This document shows positions 23,875 through 31,168 of a stretch of 41,875 nt of DNA, one piece after another. The stretch is from Ruminococcaceae bacterium UBA2854 (lineage in GTDB: Bacteria; Bacillota; Clostridia; Oscillospirales; Acutalibacteraceae). The position numbers and the translations under genes were made by a program. Each line of letters starts with the position of its first letter. The stretch's first letter is position 1. Location: assembly GCA_002350765.1 (NCBI GenBank), contig DEFK01000038.1, positions 15,904 to 57,778 of the forward strand, written 5' to 3'. Below the pieces are notes generated by a model. That model searched no databases and had not been told where the DNA came from. It was given only the letters and a program-made list of their open reading frames with translations.

Positions 23875-24372
23875 TCAAAACTCAAAACTGCAATCTATTC
23901 TTGTGAAATTATTATATTCAATCGGAATATCCTTAATATTCTTATAATAAGTAACGCTTTTACTTACTTTTTTATTACATTCAATAACACAAAAGTCATC
24001 GCTGTCTTTTACGGGAATAATAACAATATAATCTTCGTTGCTGTAGATAGTTTTAACAAGCCCCTCGAAGCAAGTCTCTCCAAGATTATAATAATCACTA
24101 CTGGTATAGTTATCCATTGTTTCACCGTTTTCGAGTATATCTTTCATCCCGTTACGGTCAACCATACAAATATCATCCTTATGGTTTCCTCCGCTATCAA
24201 ACATAATATAATCTTTATGAATTTTTACCAGGGATCCGTCAAGATTACTAGCCAGCACTTCTCCAACCTTCGAAGTTTCAAACGGTTTATCTACAGGAAG
24301 TAAATCATCTATACAACCGCTGCAATTTATAACAAACAGCATTATAACAACAATAAAAAGAGTCTTTTTCAT
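23875..24372 (-). CDS. Small putative lipoprotein
   Basis: The 165-residue protein starts MKKTLFIVVIMLFVINCSGC, a lipoprotein-like signal whose C20 may be the lipid-bearing cysteine (box CSGC is weak). The rest is beta-rich and includes DLLPVDKPF and YTSSDYYNLGETCFEGLVK. I do not recognise a family. It is followed after 20 bases by the membrane-anchored protein and preceded after 19 bases by the zinc-ribbon protein. Confidence 0.6.
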   Translation of the reverse strand: MKKTLFIVVIMLFVINCSGCIDDLLPVDKPFETSKVGEVLASNLDGSLVKIHKDYIMFDSGGNHKDDICMVDRNGMKDILENGETMDNYTSSDYYNLGETCFEGLVKTIYSNEDYIVIIPVKDSDDFCVIECNKKVSKSVTYYKNIKDIPIEYNNFTRIDCSFEF

Positions 24373-24391
24373 TTCCTATGTACCGTTTAGT

Positions 24392-25066
24392 TTAATCCTC
24401 AAGAATATTAAACTTTATAACCGTATTCCCGAAAATGTCGTAAGTTCCCCGAATATCTAATTCTATTTTACTCCTGTTCTTCGGGATTTCGTAAACACGT
24501 TCGGAAATCATTGTTTTTCCCGCGGCAAGCTCATGGTCTATATAATCCTCCATATCGTCATATTCTTCGTATAATAAATCGTCAACATACACATCGGTTT
24601 CGGAGCTGACATAATTCCCCGATTTCGAGATATTAGTTATCCTTAGTTTAACCTTCATAAACTCATAACCGTTCTGCGGTTTATCGTCGTTATATGTATC
24701 TGTGTATGAAACATTTTCAATCGAATACCTAAATTGCTCCAACACAGCGGACTCGGTAATTGTATGCGTCTCTACCTTATCGGCGATATCCATTCGGTCT
24801 ATAAAGTCAAAACACGCGAATAAGCCGAGAGGAGCGATATACATCGCCGCGCTTGCCAAAGCAACGACTGAAACTAAAACAATCGCTAAAACAACACCTT
24901 TTTTACGCTTACGCGGTTTAGGATTATTATAAGACTGATACGGCGGATTATACTGCGTCTGGTAATTCCCCGCGTAGGGGTTATTGTTCAAATGAGTCGA
25001 AACACTGGTTCCGCACATAGGACAGAAATTGCCCTCAAACTCATAGCCGCAATTATTACAAATCAT
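24392..25066 (-). CDS. Zinc-ribbon membrane protein
   Basis: The 224-residue protein has a zinc-ribbon at the start (MICNNCGYEFEGNFCPMCG), a linker rich in asparagine, tyrosine and proline (NPYAGNYQTQYNPPYQ), a membrane segment (GVVLAIVLVSVVALASAAMYI) and an outer domain of about 130 residues of DUF4352-like beta character (FMKVKLRITNISKSG). The ATG at 25066 has AGAGGTG upstream; a GTG nine bases earlier overlaps that site. It is the third gene of the operon that begins with DUF2975. Proteins with this layout are common membrane stress components, but no specific role is known. Confidence 0.7.
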   Translation of the reverse strand: MICNNCGYEFEGNFCPMCGTSVSTHLNNNPYAGNYQTQYNPPYQSYNNPKPRKRKKGVVLAIVLVSVVALASAAMYIAPLGLFACFDFIDRMDIADKVETHTITESAVLEQFRYSIENVSYTDTYNDDKPQNGYEFMKVKLRITNISKSGNYVSSETDVYVDDLLYEEYDDMEDYIDHELAAGKTMISERVYEIPKNRSKIELDIRGTYDIFGNTVIKFNILED

Positions 25067-25093
25067 ATATAACACCTCTTTAAAATTTATATC

Positions 25094-25294
25094 CTATTCC
25101 CTATACTCTAAAATATCCGCGGGCTGGCAGTCGAGCGCCTTACATATCGCGTCCAGGGTAGAGAATTTAATACCCTTAGCCCGTCCGTTTTTAAGCACCG
25201 ACATATTTACAAGCGTTATCCCGACCTTTTCGGAAAGCTCGGTAACGCTCATTTTTCTTTTCGCGAGCATTACATCAATATTAATAACTATCAT
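25094..25294 (-). CDS. HTH-type (Cro/CI, XRE family) regulator
   Basis: The 66-residue protein begins MIVINIDVMLAKRKMSVTEL and is one helix-turn-helix domain (SEKVGITLVNMSVLKNGRAK, recognition helix near residues 29-40), ending QPADILEYRE. Such YozG-like regulators often pair with DUF2975 membrane proteins, as here, where it lies eight bases downstream. The ATG at 25294 follows GAGGTG. It may control its own operon through the palindrome at 25839-25857; that is inference. Confidence 0.85.
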   Translation of the reverse strand: MIVINIDVMLAKRKMSVTELSEKVGITLVNMSVLKNGRAKGIKFSTLDAICKALDCQPADILEYRE

Positions 25295-25302
25295 ACCGCA
25301 CC

Positions 25303-25779
25303 TCAGATATAGCTCTCGTTTTCCTCGCGGATTTCGACCGCTTTTTTTACAAGCTCGGCGAGGATATACACAGCGGCGGCTATACATACGATAAATACAC
25401 AAAACGCGGTTGACGCGATTACTACTCCCAAAAAGTTCAGATTATTCAGCCACAAAATTATATTTCCTAAAAAGAAATATGCCGCTTCGATAACAAGACA
25501 TAGAGAGACGCCTTTAAGGCTTTTTACATTCTTTACAATAAATGTGTTATCTCTCGAAATCTCATTAGAAACGCTTATCCCCAATCCAAGAATAATATAA
25601 AGCGGAACCGCGGTCAATATAAGAAAAACAAGCCACGGTATATAAAAATATGAAAACTCGTTATAGGTTTCCACGAAAGTATTAAGCGTCCACGGAATCA
25701 CAACCGCGTACACTCCGAGCCCTAAAACTCCGAGAATTATAACAAGAGCTTTAAGCGCTTTCCCGAGCTTTACATTCAT
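25303..25779 (-). CDS. DUF2975 membrane protein
   Basis: The 158-residue protein has four hydrophobic segments (near 10-30, 45-66, 92-112 and 118-140) and the pattern typical of DUF2975, with the partner HTH regulator following. The ATG at 25779 has AAAGGGTGA upstream; a GTG three codons earlier is not favoured. This is the first gene of the five-gene operon. It probably senses something at the membrane or restrains the regulator, but this is not shown by sequence. Confidence 0.85.
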   Translation of the reverse strand: MNVKLGKALKALVIILGVLGLGVYAVVIPWTLNTFVETYNEFSYFYIPWLVFLILTAVPLYIILGLGISVSNEISRDNTFIVKNVKSLKGVSLCLVIEAAYFFLGNIILWLNNLNFLGVVIASTAFCVFIVCIAAAVYILAELVKKAVEIREENESYI

Positions 25780-25803
25780 ATTAATCACCCTTTCATTAAG
25801 GAG

Positions 25804-25832
25804 ATTATAACACCGTCTTTTAAAAAAGTCAA
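25804..25832 (-). promoter_or_regulatory. Promoter of the DUF2975-HTH operon
   Basis: TTGACT (25827-25832) and TATAAT (25804-25809) on the minus strand are 17 bases apart. The divergent promoter for the DUF1275 gene begins 28 bases away. Confidence 0.8.
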
Positions 25833-25838
25833 TAATTA

Positions 25839-25857
25839 TTTATCGTTTTACGATAAA
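25839..25857. promoter_or_regulatory. Palindromic operator candidate
   Basis: TTTATCGT and ACGATAAA (8-bp arms, three-base centre) lie between the two divergent promoters, seven bases upstream of the -35 box of the operon and four of that of the DUF1275 gene. The HTH regulator encoded next door is the natural candidate to bind it. Confidence 0.6.
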
Positions 25858-25860
25858 TTC

Positions 25861-25889
25861 TTGCTATTTCAACCTTTTGGTTGTATAAT
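25861..25889 (+). promoter_or_regulatory. Promoter of the DUF1275 gene (possibly leaderless)
   Basis: TTGCTA (25861-25866) and TATAAT (25884-25889) are 17 bases apart. The expected start at 25895-25897 coincides with the first ATG of the gene at 25896. Confidence 0.7.
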
Positions 25890-25895
25890 ACCCGT

Positions 25896-26585
25896 ATGAG
25901 AATCAAAGTTAATAATTTCACGCACTATAATATGGCTGTCGCGGGCGGAGTATTCGGCGGATTCGCTGTATGTAATCTCGGCGAGATATTCGGTAATGCG
26001 CAGACGCTTAATTTAATAGGGATTGTTTATAACCTCGTTTACTGTAATTTCGAGACGCTTTTACTCAGAATAATAGCCGCGCTCCTATACTTCTTAGGAT
26101 TCGCGGCGGCGGTTGTTATTCCGAAAAAGCTACGGCTTCATTCGGATGTAATCAGTATTGTTGTAGACATTCTCGCGTTTATAACGCTTATGTTTTTACC
26201 GAAAAACGCTGACTTTTTAATCAGCCTCTACCCTATCTTTTTCGCGATGGCGTTTCAATGGACGGCGTTCGAATATATTGAAGGTTACTCCTGCTCTACA
26301 ATATTCTCGAGCAATAACTACCGACAGTTCACCACCTCGCTCGTAGAATACGCGATTGATAAGGATAAAAGCAGGCTGACTAAGACAAGGGTTTTCGGAT
26401 TAACGCTTCTGTACTTCCATATCGGCGTAGCGCTCGCGTGTATATCGGCGATACACTTCGGACGACTAAGCGCGTTTATCGGAATACTCGTTTTATTACC
26501 TACGATTTACCTGCTGATAAAGAAGCGTATAATTCGTTTAAAGAATATTAAAACTCAGACAAATGACGCTAAACGGGATACATAA
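25896..26585 (+). CDS. DUF1275 (YoaK-like) membrane protein
   Basis: The 229-residue protein has about six membrane segments and the early glycine-rich MAVAGGVFGGFAVC of DUF1275/YoaK proteins, with FAVAA-like FAAAVVIPKKL and the pattern QWTAFEYIEGYSCSTIFSSNN. The function of the family is not established. The ATG at 25896 is taken; there is no ribosome site in front of it, and the promoter lies seven bases upstream, so the mRNA may be leaderless. A TTG at 25881 lies inside the -10 region and is unlikely. The last 31 bases overlap the convergent small gene. Confidence 0.8.
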   Translation: MRIKVNNFTHYNMAVAGGVFGGFAVCNLGEIFGNAQTLNLIGIVYNLVYCNFETLLLRIIAALLYFLGFAAAVVIPKKLRLHSDVISIVVDILAFITLMFLPKNADFLISLYPIFFAMAFQWTAFEYIEGYSCSTIFSSNNYRQFTTSLVEYAIDKDKSRLTKTRVFGLTLLYFHIGVALACISAIHFGRLSAFIGILVLLPTIYLLIKKRIIRLKNIKTQTNDAKRDT

Positions 26586-26737
26586 TTCTTCAGCTCGGAC
26601 GGAGTCATTTTACTCGCTTTTTCAATAACTTTTTTTCGTTTCCTTTCGGGAAGGCTGTGGACGTATTTCATAGCGCAGAAGTTTTTCCCAAGCTCGTTTT
26701 TAACTTCCTCGGGCATTTCATATAAGTAATTCAGCAT
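26555..26737 (-). CDS. 60-residue hypothetical protein
   Basis: The protein reads MLNYLYEMPEEVKNELGKNF and continues CAMKYVHSLPERKRKKVIEKASKMTPSELKNYVSRL, all helical and soluble. GAGGTGAT lies directly upstream of the ATG at 26737, favoured over the GTG three codons earlier. It overlaps the 3' end of the DUF1275 gene by 31 bases on the opposite strand, so the two mRNAs can pair. The family is not recognised, but the ribosome site and charge pattern suggest a real gene. Confidence 0.65.
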   Translation of the reverse strand: MLNYLYEMPEEVKNELGKNFCAMKYVHSLPERKRKKVIEKASKMTPSELKNYVSRLASFV

Positions 26738-26825
26738 AAAAATCACCTCAAACCTATTATAGGAAGGGTGAAATGATTTTATGCAAATTACGATAATTAA
26801 TATAATATAATGTTTTTAAAAACAG

Positions 26826-26854
26826 TTGACTAAAACAAATGTGCGTGTTATAGT
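26826..26854 (+). promoter_or_regulatory. Promoter for the peptide mRNA, copy 2
   Basis: TTGACT (26826-26831) and TATAGT (26849-26854) are 17 bases apart, giving a start near 26861 and an mRNA of about 320 nt. Confidence 0.75.
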
Positions 26855-26926
26855 GTTAACAAGAGCTATCCAAAAACGGAAGCGGTAGCGTTATGACCGC
26901 CGCCGGTGGCGGATAAAGGGAATAAA

Positions 26927-27005
26927 AGCGCTGCGTAAAAAAAGGAGTCCGACGAGCCCGTTCATAGGGTGAGACGGACGACTATTTTTTTCGCTGGGAA
27001 CGCCC
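26927..27005 (+). repeat. Long hairpin in the leader of copy 2
   Basis: AGCGCTGCGT, AAAAAAAGG and AGTCCG pair with CGGAC, ACT, ATTTTTTT and CGCTGGGAACGC, with inner CCC/GGG around TTCATA. The stem spans nearly 80 bases and is absent from copy 1. A smaller CCGCC/GGCGG hairpin lies just upstream at 26897-26912. It may be an insertion or a structured leader part. Confidence 0.55.
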
Positions 27006-27076
27006 TCTGTCGAGGTACTGATAACCTTGTTTTACATATAACCCTTACGGGAATATGATAAGAGAGGGTGATTGTA

Positions 27077-27145
27077 ATGGCAGAGTATTTATTGTGTCTT
27101 ACAATTATTTTCTTCATAATTTTTTATATTATAAAAGAAAAATAA
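27077..27145 (+). CDS. 22-residue hydrophobic peptide, type I toxin-like (copy 2)
   Basis: The peptide begins MAEYLLCLTIIF and ends YIIKEK. It is 22 residues long and differs from copy 1 by a few conservative changes and one extra residue, while reading frame, charge and hydrophobic run are kept. AGAGGG (27063-27068), its ribosome site, can pair with CCCTCT (27003-27008), as in copy 1. The stop codon sits within the terminator stem. A single membrane segment of 15-16 residues is likely. See copy 1 for the toxin-like interpretation and its limits. Confidence 0.65.
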   Translation: MAEYLLCLTIIFFIIFYIIKEK

Positions 27146-27223
27146 CCGCCTCACCTGACAAGTAAGCGGTTATTTTTAAACCAAAACTATCGGGCTAACC
27201 GTTTCTCGGGTAGCTCTTTTTCT
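27136..27223 (-). ncRNA. Candidate antisense (antitoxin-like) RNA, copy 2
   Basis: A start near 27223 and stop near 27136 give about 88 nt, close to the 86 nt predicted in copy 1. It contains GAGCTACCC, AAACGGTTAGCCC and the terminator stem, and would pair with the 3' end of the peptide mRNA. Both limits are predicted only. Confidence 0.5.
27138..27177. terminator. Two-way terminator of the peptide element, copy 2
   Basis: AAAAATAACCGC (27138-27149) and GCGGTTATTTTT (27166-27177) form a perfect 12-bp stem with T-runs on both strands. On the minus strand it may also end read-through from the fatty acid operon, since I see no terminator nearer accA. Confidence 0.8.
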
Positions 27224-27229
27224 ATTTTT

Positions 27230-27257
27230 ATTATAGCATAATATTAAAAGATGTCAA
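27230..27257 (-). promoter_or_regulatory. Promoter for the antisense RNA of copy 2
   Basis: TTGACA (27252-27257) and TATAAT (27230-27235) on the minus strand are 16 bases apart. It begins about 14 bases from the accA stop codon. Confidence 0.7.
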
Positions 27258-27270
27258 TACTTTTTGGATA

Positions 27271-28056
27271 TCAGGGCTCCTGACGTCCGATTTTTCTGAA
27301 TCTGTTATATCTTAGTTTAGCGAGCTGTTCGCCGTCTATAGCGAGGTTTTTCTCGAATGTACGACAGATAAGGAGCTTTAAGCTCTCGAACATCTTTCCG
27401 TCGTCAACACTCGGCTCACGCAAGATACGCTCGATTACTCCGAGCTCGAAAAGATCCTTAGCCGTAAGTTTAAGACACTCGGCGGCTTCGGGAGCTTTAG
27501 TGCTGTCTTTCCAGAGAATACTCGCGCAGCCCTCGGGAGAAATAACCGAATAAACCGCGTTTTCCATCATCCATACCTCGTCGGCAACAGCGAGCGCGAT
27601 AGCTCCGCCCGAGCCTCCCTCGCCGATAAAAATCGAAAGCACGGGAGTTTTTAACGCCATCATTTCCATTAAGTTAGTGGCGATAGCGTGGCCCTGGCCT
27701 CTCTCCTCGGCGCCGATACCGCAGAACGCTCCGCTGGTATCCACGAACGTAAGAATAGGACGGTGGAACTTTTCAGCCTGCTTCATAAGACGGAGAGCTT
27801 TTCTGTAGCCCTCGGGATGAGCCGCGCCGAAATTACGCTCCATACGCTCGAAAGTATTTCTGCCCTTTTCGAGACCGATAACGGTAACGGGAATATCGTT
27901 AAGCATTCCTACTCCGCCGACTACAGCCTTATCATCGCTGTAGTTTCTGTCGCCGTGTAGCTCGATAAAGCTCTCGCCGAACATAGCGTTGATATAATCT
28001 ACGGAGGTCAGCTTTTTTGTACTGCGCGCGGCAGCGACTTTATCAAAAGCGCTCAT
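27271..28056 (-). CDS. accA: Acetyl-CoA carboxylase, carboxyltransferase subunit alpha
   Basis: AccA pairs with AccD to move the carboxyl group from biotin to acetyl-CoA, giving malonyl-CoA. At 261 residues it is short by about 55 compared with the 319-residue E. coli AccA, from loss of the N-terminal helical part. Core blocks are present: ELHGDRNYSDDKAVVGG, FVDTSGAFCGIGAEERGQG, FIGEGGSGGAIAL and SVISPEGCASILWKD. The start ATG at 28056 overlaps the accD stop as TGATG, the usual coupled arrangement, with GGGGAGG upstream. It is the last gene of the fatty acid operon and is followed by the peptide element. Confidence 0.96.
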   Translation of the reverse strand: MSAFDKVAAARSTKKLTSVDYINAMFGESFIELHGDRNYSDDKAVVGGVGMLNDIPVTVIGLEKGRNTFERMERNFGAAHPEGYRKALRLMKQAEKFHRPILTFVDTSGAFCGIGAEERGQGHAIATNLMEMMALKTPVLSIFIGEGGSGGAIALAVADEVWMMENAVYSVISPEGCASILWKDSTKAPEAAECLKLTAKDLFELGVIERILREPSVDDGKMFESLKLLICRTFEKNLAIDGEQLAKLRYNRFRKIGRQEP

Positions 28057-28919
28057 CACTCTACCTCCCCGTAATTATGTATTCTTAAAAGGTGCGTCAG
28101 CGTTTCTTTTAGATGACGTCTGTCGACAACCTTATCAACAAAACCTTTTTGCTGTACAAACTCGGCTGTCTGGAAGTCCTTCGGGAGCTTCTGGCGGATA
28201 GTCTGCTCGATAACGCGCGGACCCGCGAACGCGATTAACGCCTTAGGCTCGGCGAGGATAATATCCCCCTCCATAGCGAACGACGCCGTTACTCCGCCCG
28301 AGGTAGGATCGGTAAGTACTGTTATGTATAGAAGTCCCGCGTCGCTGTGCATTTTTACAGCGCCCGAGGTTTTAGCCATCTGCATAAGCGAGAGGATACC
28401 CTCCTGCATTCTGGCGCCGCCCGAAACGGTAAATACGATAATCGGGAGCTTATGCTCGGTAGCGTACTCGAAAGCGCGGGTGATTTTATCGCCCGTAACA
28501 GTACCCATAGAGCCCATCATAAACTCGCTGTTCATACTTACGATAACGATATCAATACCGTTTATCTTACAGGTTCCGCAGATAACGCTTTCCTTTTCCC
28601 CGCTCTTTTCTTTATTCTTTTTCAGTTTTTCATCGTAGTCGGGAAAATCTATAATATTTACGCTCTCGAAATCAGCGTCCATTTCCACGAAAGTATCCTT
28701 ATCGGCGGTCATTTTAATTCTTTCGCGCGCGTTAAGGCGGAAATGGTGGTTGCATTTAGAGCATACGCGGAGGTTTTCCTCGATATCCGTAGTTAGAAGC
28801 AGAGTTCCGCATTCGGGACATTTCTCCCACATTTCGTCGGGAACAAACGGCTTTTTAACATCGGACGCGTCGCTGTTCTCAAGCTCATTTTTCGGCTTCA
28901 TAAAAGTAAATAAATCCAT
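28056..28919 (-). CDS. accD: Acetyl-CoA carboxylase, carboxyltransferase subunit beta
   Basis: The 287-residue protein has the N-terminal zinc-ribbon CPECGTLLL and CSKCNHHFR (about 36-61) typical of AccD, and the crotonase-fold blocks IVVSMNSEFMMGSMGTVTGDK-like (VIVSMNSEFMMGSMGTVTGD) and FTVSGGARMQEGILSLMQM. With AccA it forms the carboxyltransferase. The ATG at 28919 follows AAAGGA and is preferred over the TTG two codons earlier. It is the eighth gene of the operon. Confidence 0.96.
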   Translation of the reverse strand: MDLFTFMKPKNELENSDASDVKKPFVPDEMWEKCPECGTLLLTTDIEENLRVCSKCNHHFRLNARERIKMTADKDTFVEMDADFESVNIIDFPDYDEKLKKNKEKSGEKESVICGTCKINGIDIVIVSMNSEFMMGSMGTVTGDKITRAFEYATEHKLPIIVFTVSGGARMQEGILSLMQMAKTSGAVKMHSDAGLLYITVLTDPTSGGVTASFAMEGDIILAEPKALIAFAGPRVIEQTIRQKLPKDFQTAEFVQQKGFVDKVVDRRHLKETLTHLLRIHNYGEVE

Positions 28920-28942
28920 AAACAAATCCTTTACTTAATTAC

Positions 28943-30289
28943 TTATCTTCTTCTCTTCTCAAAATCTTCCATAAAATCGGTAGTGTAGCTTCCGTCAACA
29001 AAATCCTTTTCGGAGAGAATATCTATCATCAAATCACGGTTAACCTTAACACCCTTTACGTTAAGCTCGCAAAGCGCCATTTTCATCTTTCTAATGGCGG
29101 ATTCCCTCGTTCTTCCCTGGACGATAACCTTACCGATCATCGAATCATAGAACGGCGGGATAACGTAGTCCTGGGATAAAGCGGTATCGAATCTTACAAA
29201 CGAGCCTCCGGGTACGTGCAGAGCCGTTACCTTTCCGCAGGACGGACGATAGTTATTATCGGGATCCTCGGCGTTAATACGGCATTCTATGGCGTGGCCG
29301 TGGAAATAAACCTGCTCCTGGGTTCTGTTGAGCTCAACGCCCGCGGCAACTCTTATCTGCCACTGCACCAAATCGGCGCCCGTTACCATTTCGGTAACGC
29401 CGTGCTCAACCTGAAGTCTTGTATTCATTTCCATAAAGTAGAAATTGCCCTCGGAGTCGTATAAAAACTCAACCGTACCGACCGAGTTGTAATTAACGGC
29501 GTGAGCCGCCTTTACCGCCGCTTCCATCATCGCCTGTCGTGTTTCTTCGGAGATAGACGGAGACGGGCTTTCCTCGATAAGCTTCTGGTTATGTCTTTGG
29601 ACCGAGCATTCACGCTCGCCGAGACAAATCACGTGGCCGTGCTTATCGCAGAGAAGCTGCATTTCTATATGCTTTACGGGTTTTAGAAACTTTTCTATGT
29701 ATAACGCTCCGTCGCCGAAAGCGGATTCAGCCTCGGCGTAGGCGCTGTTATATGCGTTTTCAAATTCATCGGGCGAGCTTACAAGACGGATTCCACGTCC
29801 GCCGCCGCCAGAGCGCGCTTTAATAAGAAGCGGATAGCCGACTTCCTCGGCTAAAGCCTTAGCGCTTTCCACGTCCTCGAGCACATCGGTACCCGGAGTA
29901 ACGGGAACACCCGCCTCGCGCATTGTTTTACGCGCCATATCCTTATCGCCGAGAAGATTAATCATCTCGGAGGTAGGCCCGATAAACTCTATATTACATT
30001 TTTCGCAAAGCTCAACGAACTTAGCGTTTTCGGAAAGAAGTCCGTACCCAGGGTGGATAGCCTGGGCGCCGCTCTCAACCGCCGCGGTTAAGATAGCGGG
30101 CATATTAAGATAGCTGTCCGCAACCTTAGCGCCGCCTACGCAGTAGCTCTCGTCAGCGAGCTTTACGTGCATAGCGTCCTTATCGGCTGTGGAATAAATA
30201 GCTACGGTATCAATACCCATCTCACGGCAGGCGCGGATAATTCTAACCGCGATTTCTCCGCGGTTAGCGACTAATATTTTACTAAACAT
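28943..30289 (-). CDS. accC: Biotin carboxylase
   Basis: The 448-residue ATP-grasp enzyme carboxylates the biotin of AccB with bicarbonate and ATP. Sequence features: MFSKILVANRGEIAVRIIRA, glycine-rich loop KARSGGGGRGIRL, EKFLKPVKHIEMQLL, and MEMNTRLQVEHGVTE. Length is usual. The ribosome site is weak (GGATGTGA). It starts 17 bases downstream of fabZ. Confidence 0.97.
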   Translation of the reverse strand: MFSKILVANRGEIAVRIIRACREMGIDTVAIYSTADKDAMHVKLADESYCVGGAKVADSYLNMPAILTAAVESGAQAIHPGYGLLSENAKFVELCEKCNIEFIGPTSEMINLLGDKDMARKTMREAGVPVTPGTDVLEDVESAKALAEEVGYPLLIKARSGGGGRGIRLVSSPDEFENAYNSAYAEAESAFGDGALYIEKFLKPVKHIEMQLLCDKHGHVICLGERECSVQRHNQKLIEESPSPSISEETRQAMMEAAVKAAHAVNYNSVGTVEFLYDSEGNFYFMEMNTRLQVEHGVTEMVTGADLVQWQIRVAAGVELNRTQEQVYFHGHAIECRINAEDPDNNYRPSCGKVTALHVPGGSFVRFDTALSQDYVIPPFYDSMIGKVIVQGRTRESAIRKMKMALCELNVKGVKVNRDLMIDILSEKDFVDGSYTTDFMEDFEKRRR

Positions 30290-30306
30290 TTATTAATTCA
30301 CATCCA

Positions 30307-30717
30307 TTAAACTAATGCAAAGCTGAAATCAGCGCTTACACATAATTTACCGTTAACGTATCCCTTAGCGTTGATAAAATAGAAGTTGCCGCGGCTTCTT
30401 GTAAGAGTACAGGTGCTCTCCAAGGTATCGCCAGGCTTTACCATACCCTTAAACTTAACGTTATCCATCTTAGTAAAATACGGGGTTTTACCCTCGCATT
30501 TATCGGCGAGCATAACGCAGCTCGACTGAGCCATCATCTCGCAGAGAATAACTCCGGGGACTACGGGGTTGCCCGGGAAATGTCCCTTTAAAAAGAACTC
30601 ATCGCCGCTTATAGTATACTTTCCGTGGGAAGTAGTATCGTCAACCTTCTCCGCTTCCTGAACGAGAAGCATATTATCTCTATGGGGTATAATCTTTTTT
30701 ATCTCTTCCTGGTTCAT
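30307..30717 (-). CDS. fabZ: 3-hydroxyacyl-ACP dehydratase
   Basis: The 136-residue hot-dog protein removes water from 3-hydroxyacyl-ACP in the elongation cycle. The motif GHFPGNPVVPGVILCEMMAQ carries the catalytic H46 and E60. FabZ rather than FabA is likely from the short length and the operon. AGAGGT lies before the ATG. Confidence 0.96.
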   Translation of the reverse strand: MNQEEIKKIIPHRDNMLLVQEAEKVDDTTSHGKYTISGDEFFLKGHFPGNPVVPGVILCEMMAQSSCVMLADKCEGKTPYFTKMDNVKFKGMVKPGDTLESTCTLTRSRGNFYFINAKGYVNGKLCVSADFSFALV

Positions 30718-30728
30718 AATTTACCTCT

Positions 30729-31157
30729 TTAACCGATTGTGAACAACGGCTGGTCGTATTCGACAACGTCGCCGTTCTCTACTAAAACTTCTGTTATTGT
30801 ACCGCTTTCTGTCGCGGTGATTTCATTCATAATCTTCATAGCCTCGATAATGCAGACTACATCGCCCTTTTTAACGGTATCGCCTACGTTTACGAACGGC
30901 GGTCTGTCGGGAGAGGGAGCCGCGTAGAATACGCCTACCATCGGGCTTTTGATAGCCTTTCCGCTTGTAGCGGGAGCTGCCGCGGGAGCAGCCTGAGCCG
31001 CCGCGGGAGCGTTTGACGGAGCAAACGCAACTACGGGTGAGTCAGCGCTCGGCTTAGCGAGGCGGATTGAATCCTCCTCGTCGCTGATTTCAATTTCAGC
31101 GAGAGAGCTGTCCTCTAATACTTTTATATAATCCTTCAGGGTTTCTATATCAATCAT
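30729..31157 (-). CDS. accB: Biotin carboxyl carrier protein of acetyl-CoA carboxylase
   Basis: The 142-residue carrier has an alanine/proline-rich linker (about 40-66) and a C-terminal biotinyl domain with EAMKIMNEI; K108 carries the biotin. GGAGG lies before the ATG. It is placed between fabF and fabZ in the operon, a common Firmicute order. Confidence 0.96.
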   Translation of the reverse strand: MIDIETLKDYIKVLEDSSLAEIEISDEEDSIRLAKPSADSPVVAFAPSNAPAAAQAAPAAAPATSGKAIKSPMVGVFYAAPSPDRPPFVNVGDTVKKGDVVCIIEAMKIMNEITATESGTITEVLVENGDVVEYDQPLFTIG

Positions 31158-31168
31158 CTTATTTCCTC

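Larger units (their letters stand above)
26816..27265 (+). mobile_element. Inverted-repeat element with type I toxin-antitoxin-like layout, copy 2
   Basis: The parts of copy 1 (3869-4199) recur in inverse orientation: inward promoters at both ends, GAGCTATCC (26863-26871) and GGGTAGCTC (27208-27216) inverted repeats, the peptide ORF and the two-way terminator. This copy has about 115 extra bases in the leader (26888-27002) that can form a long hairpin. The right end lies a few bases from the accA stop, the last gene of the fatty acid operon. Limits are approximate. Confidence 0.7.
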
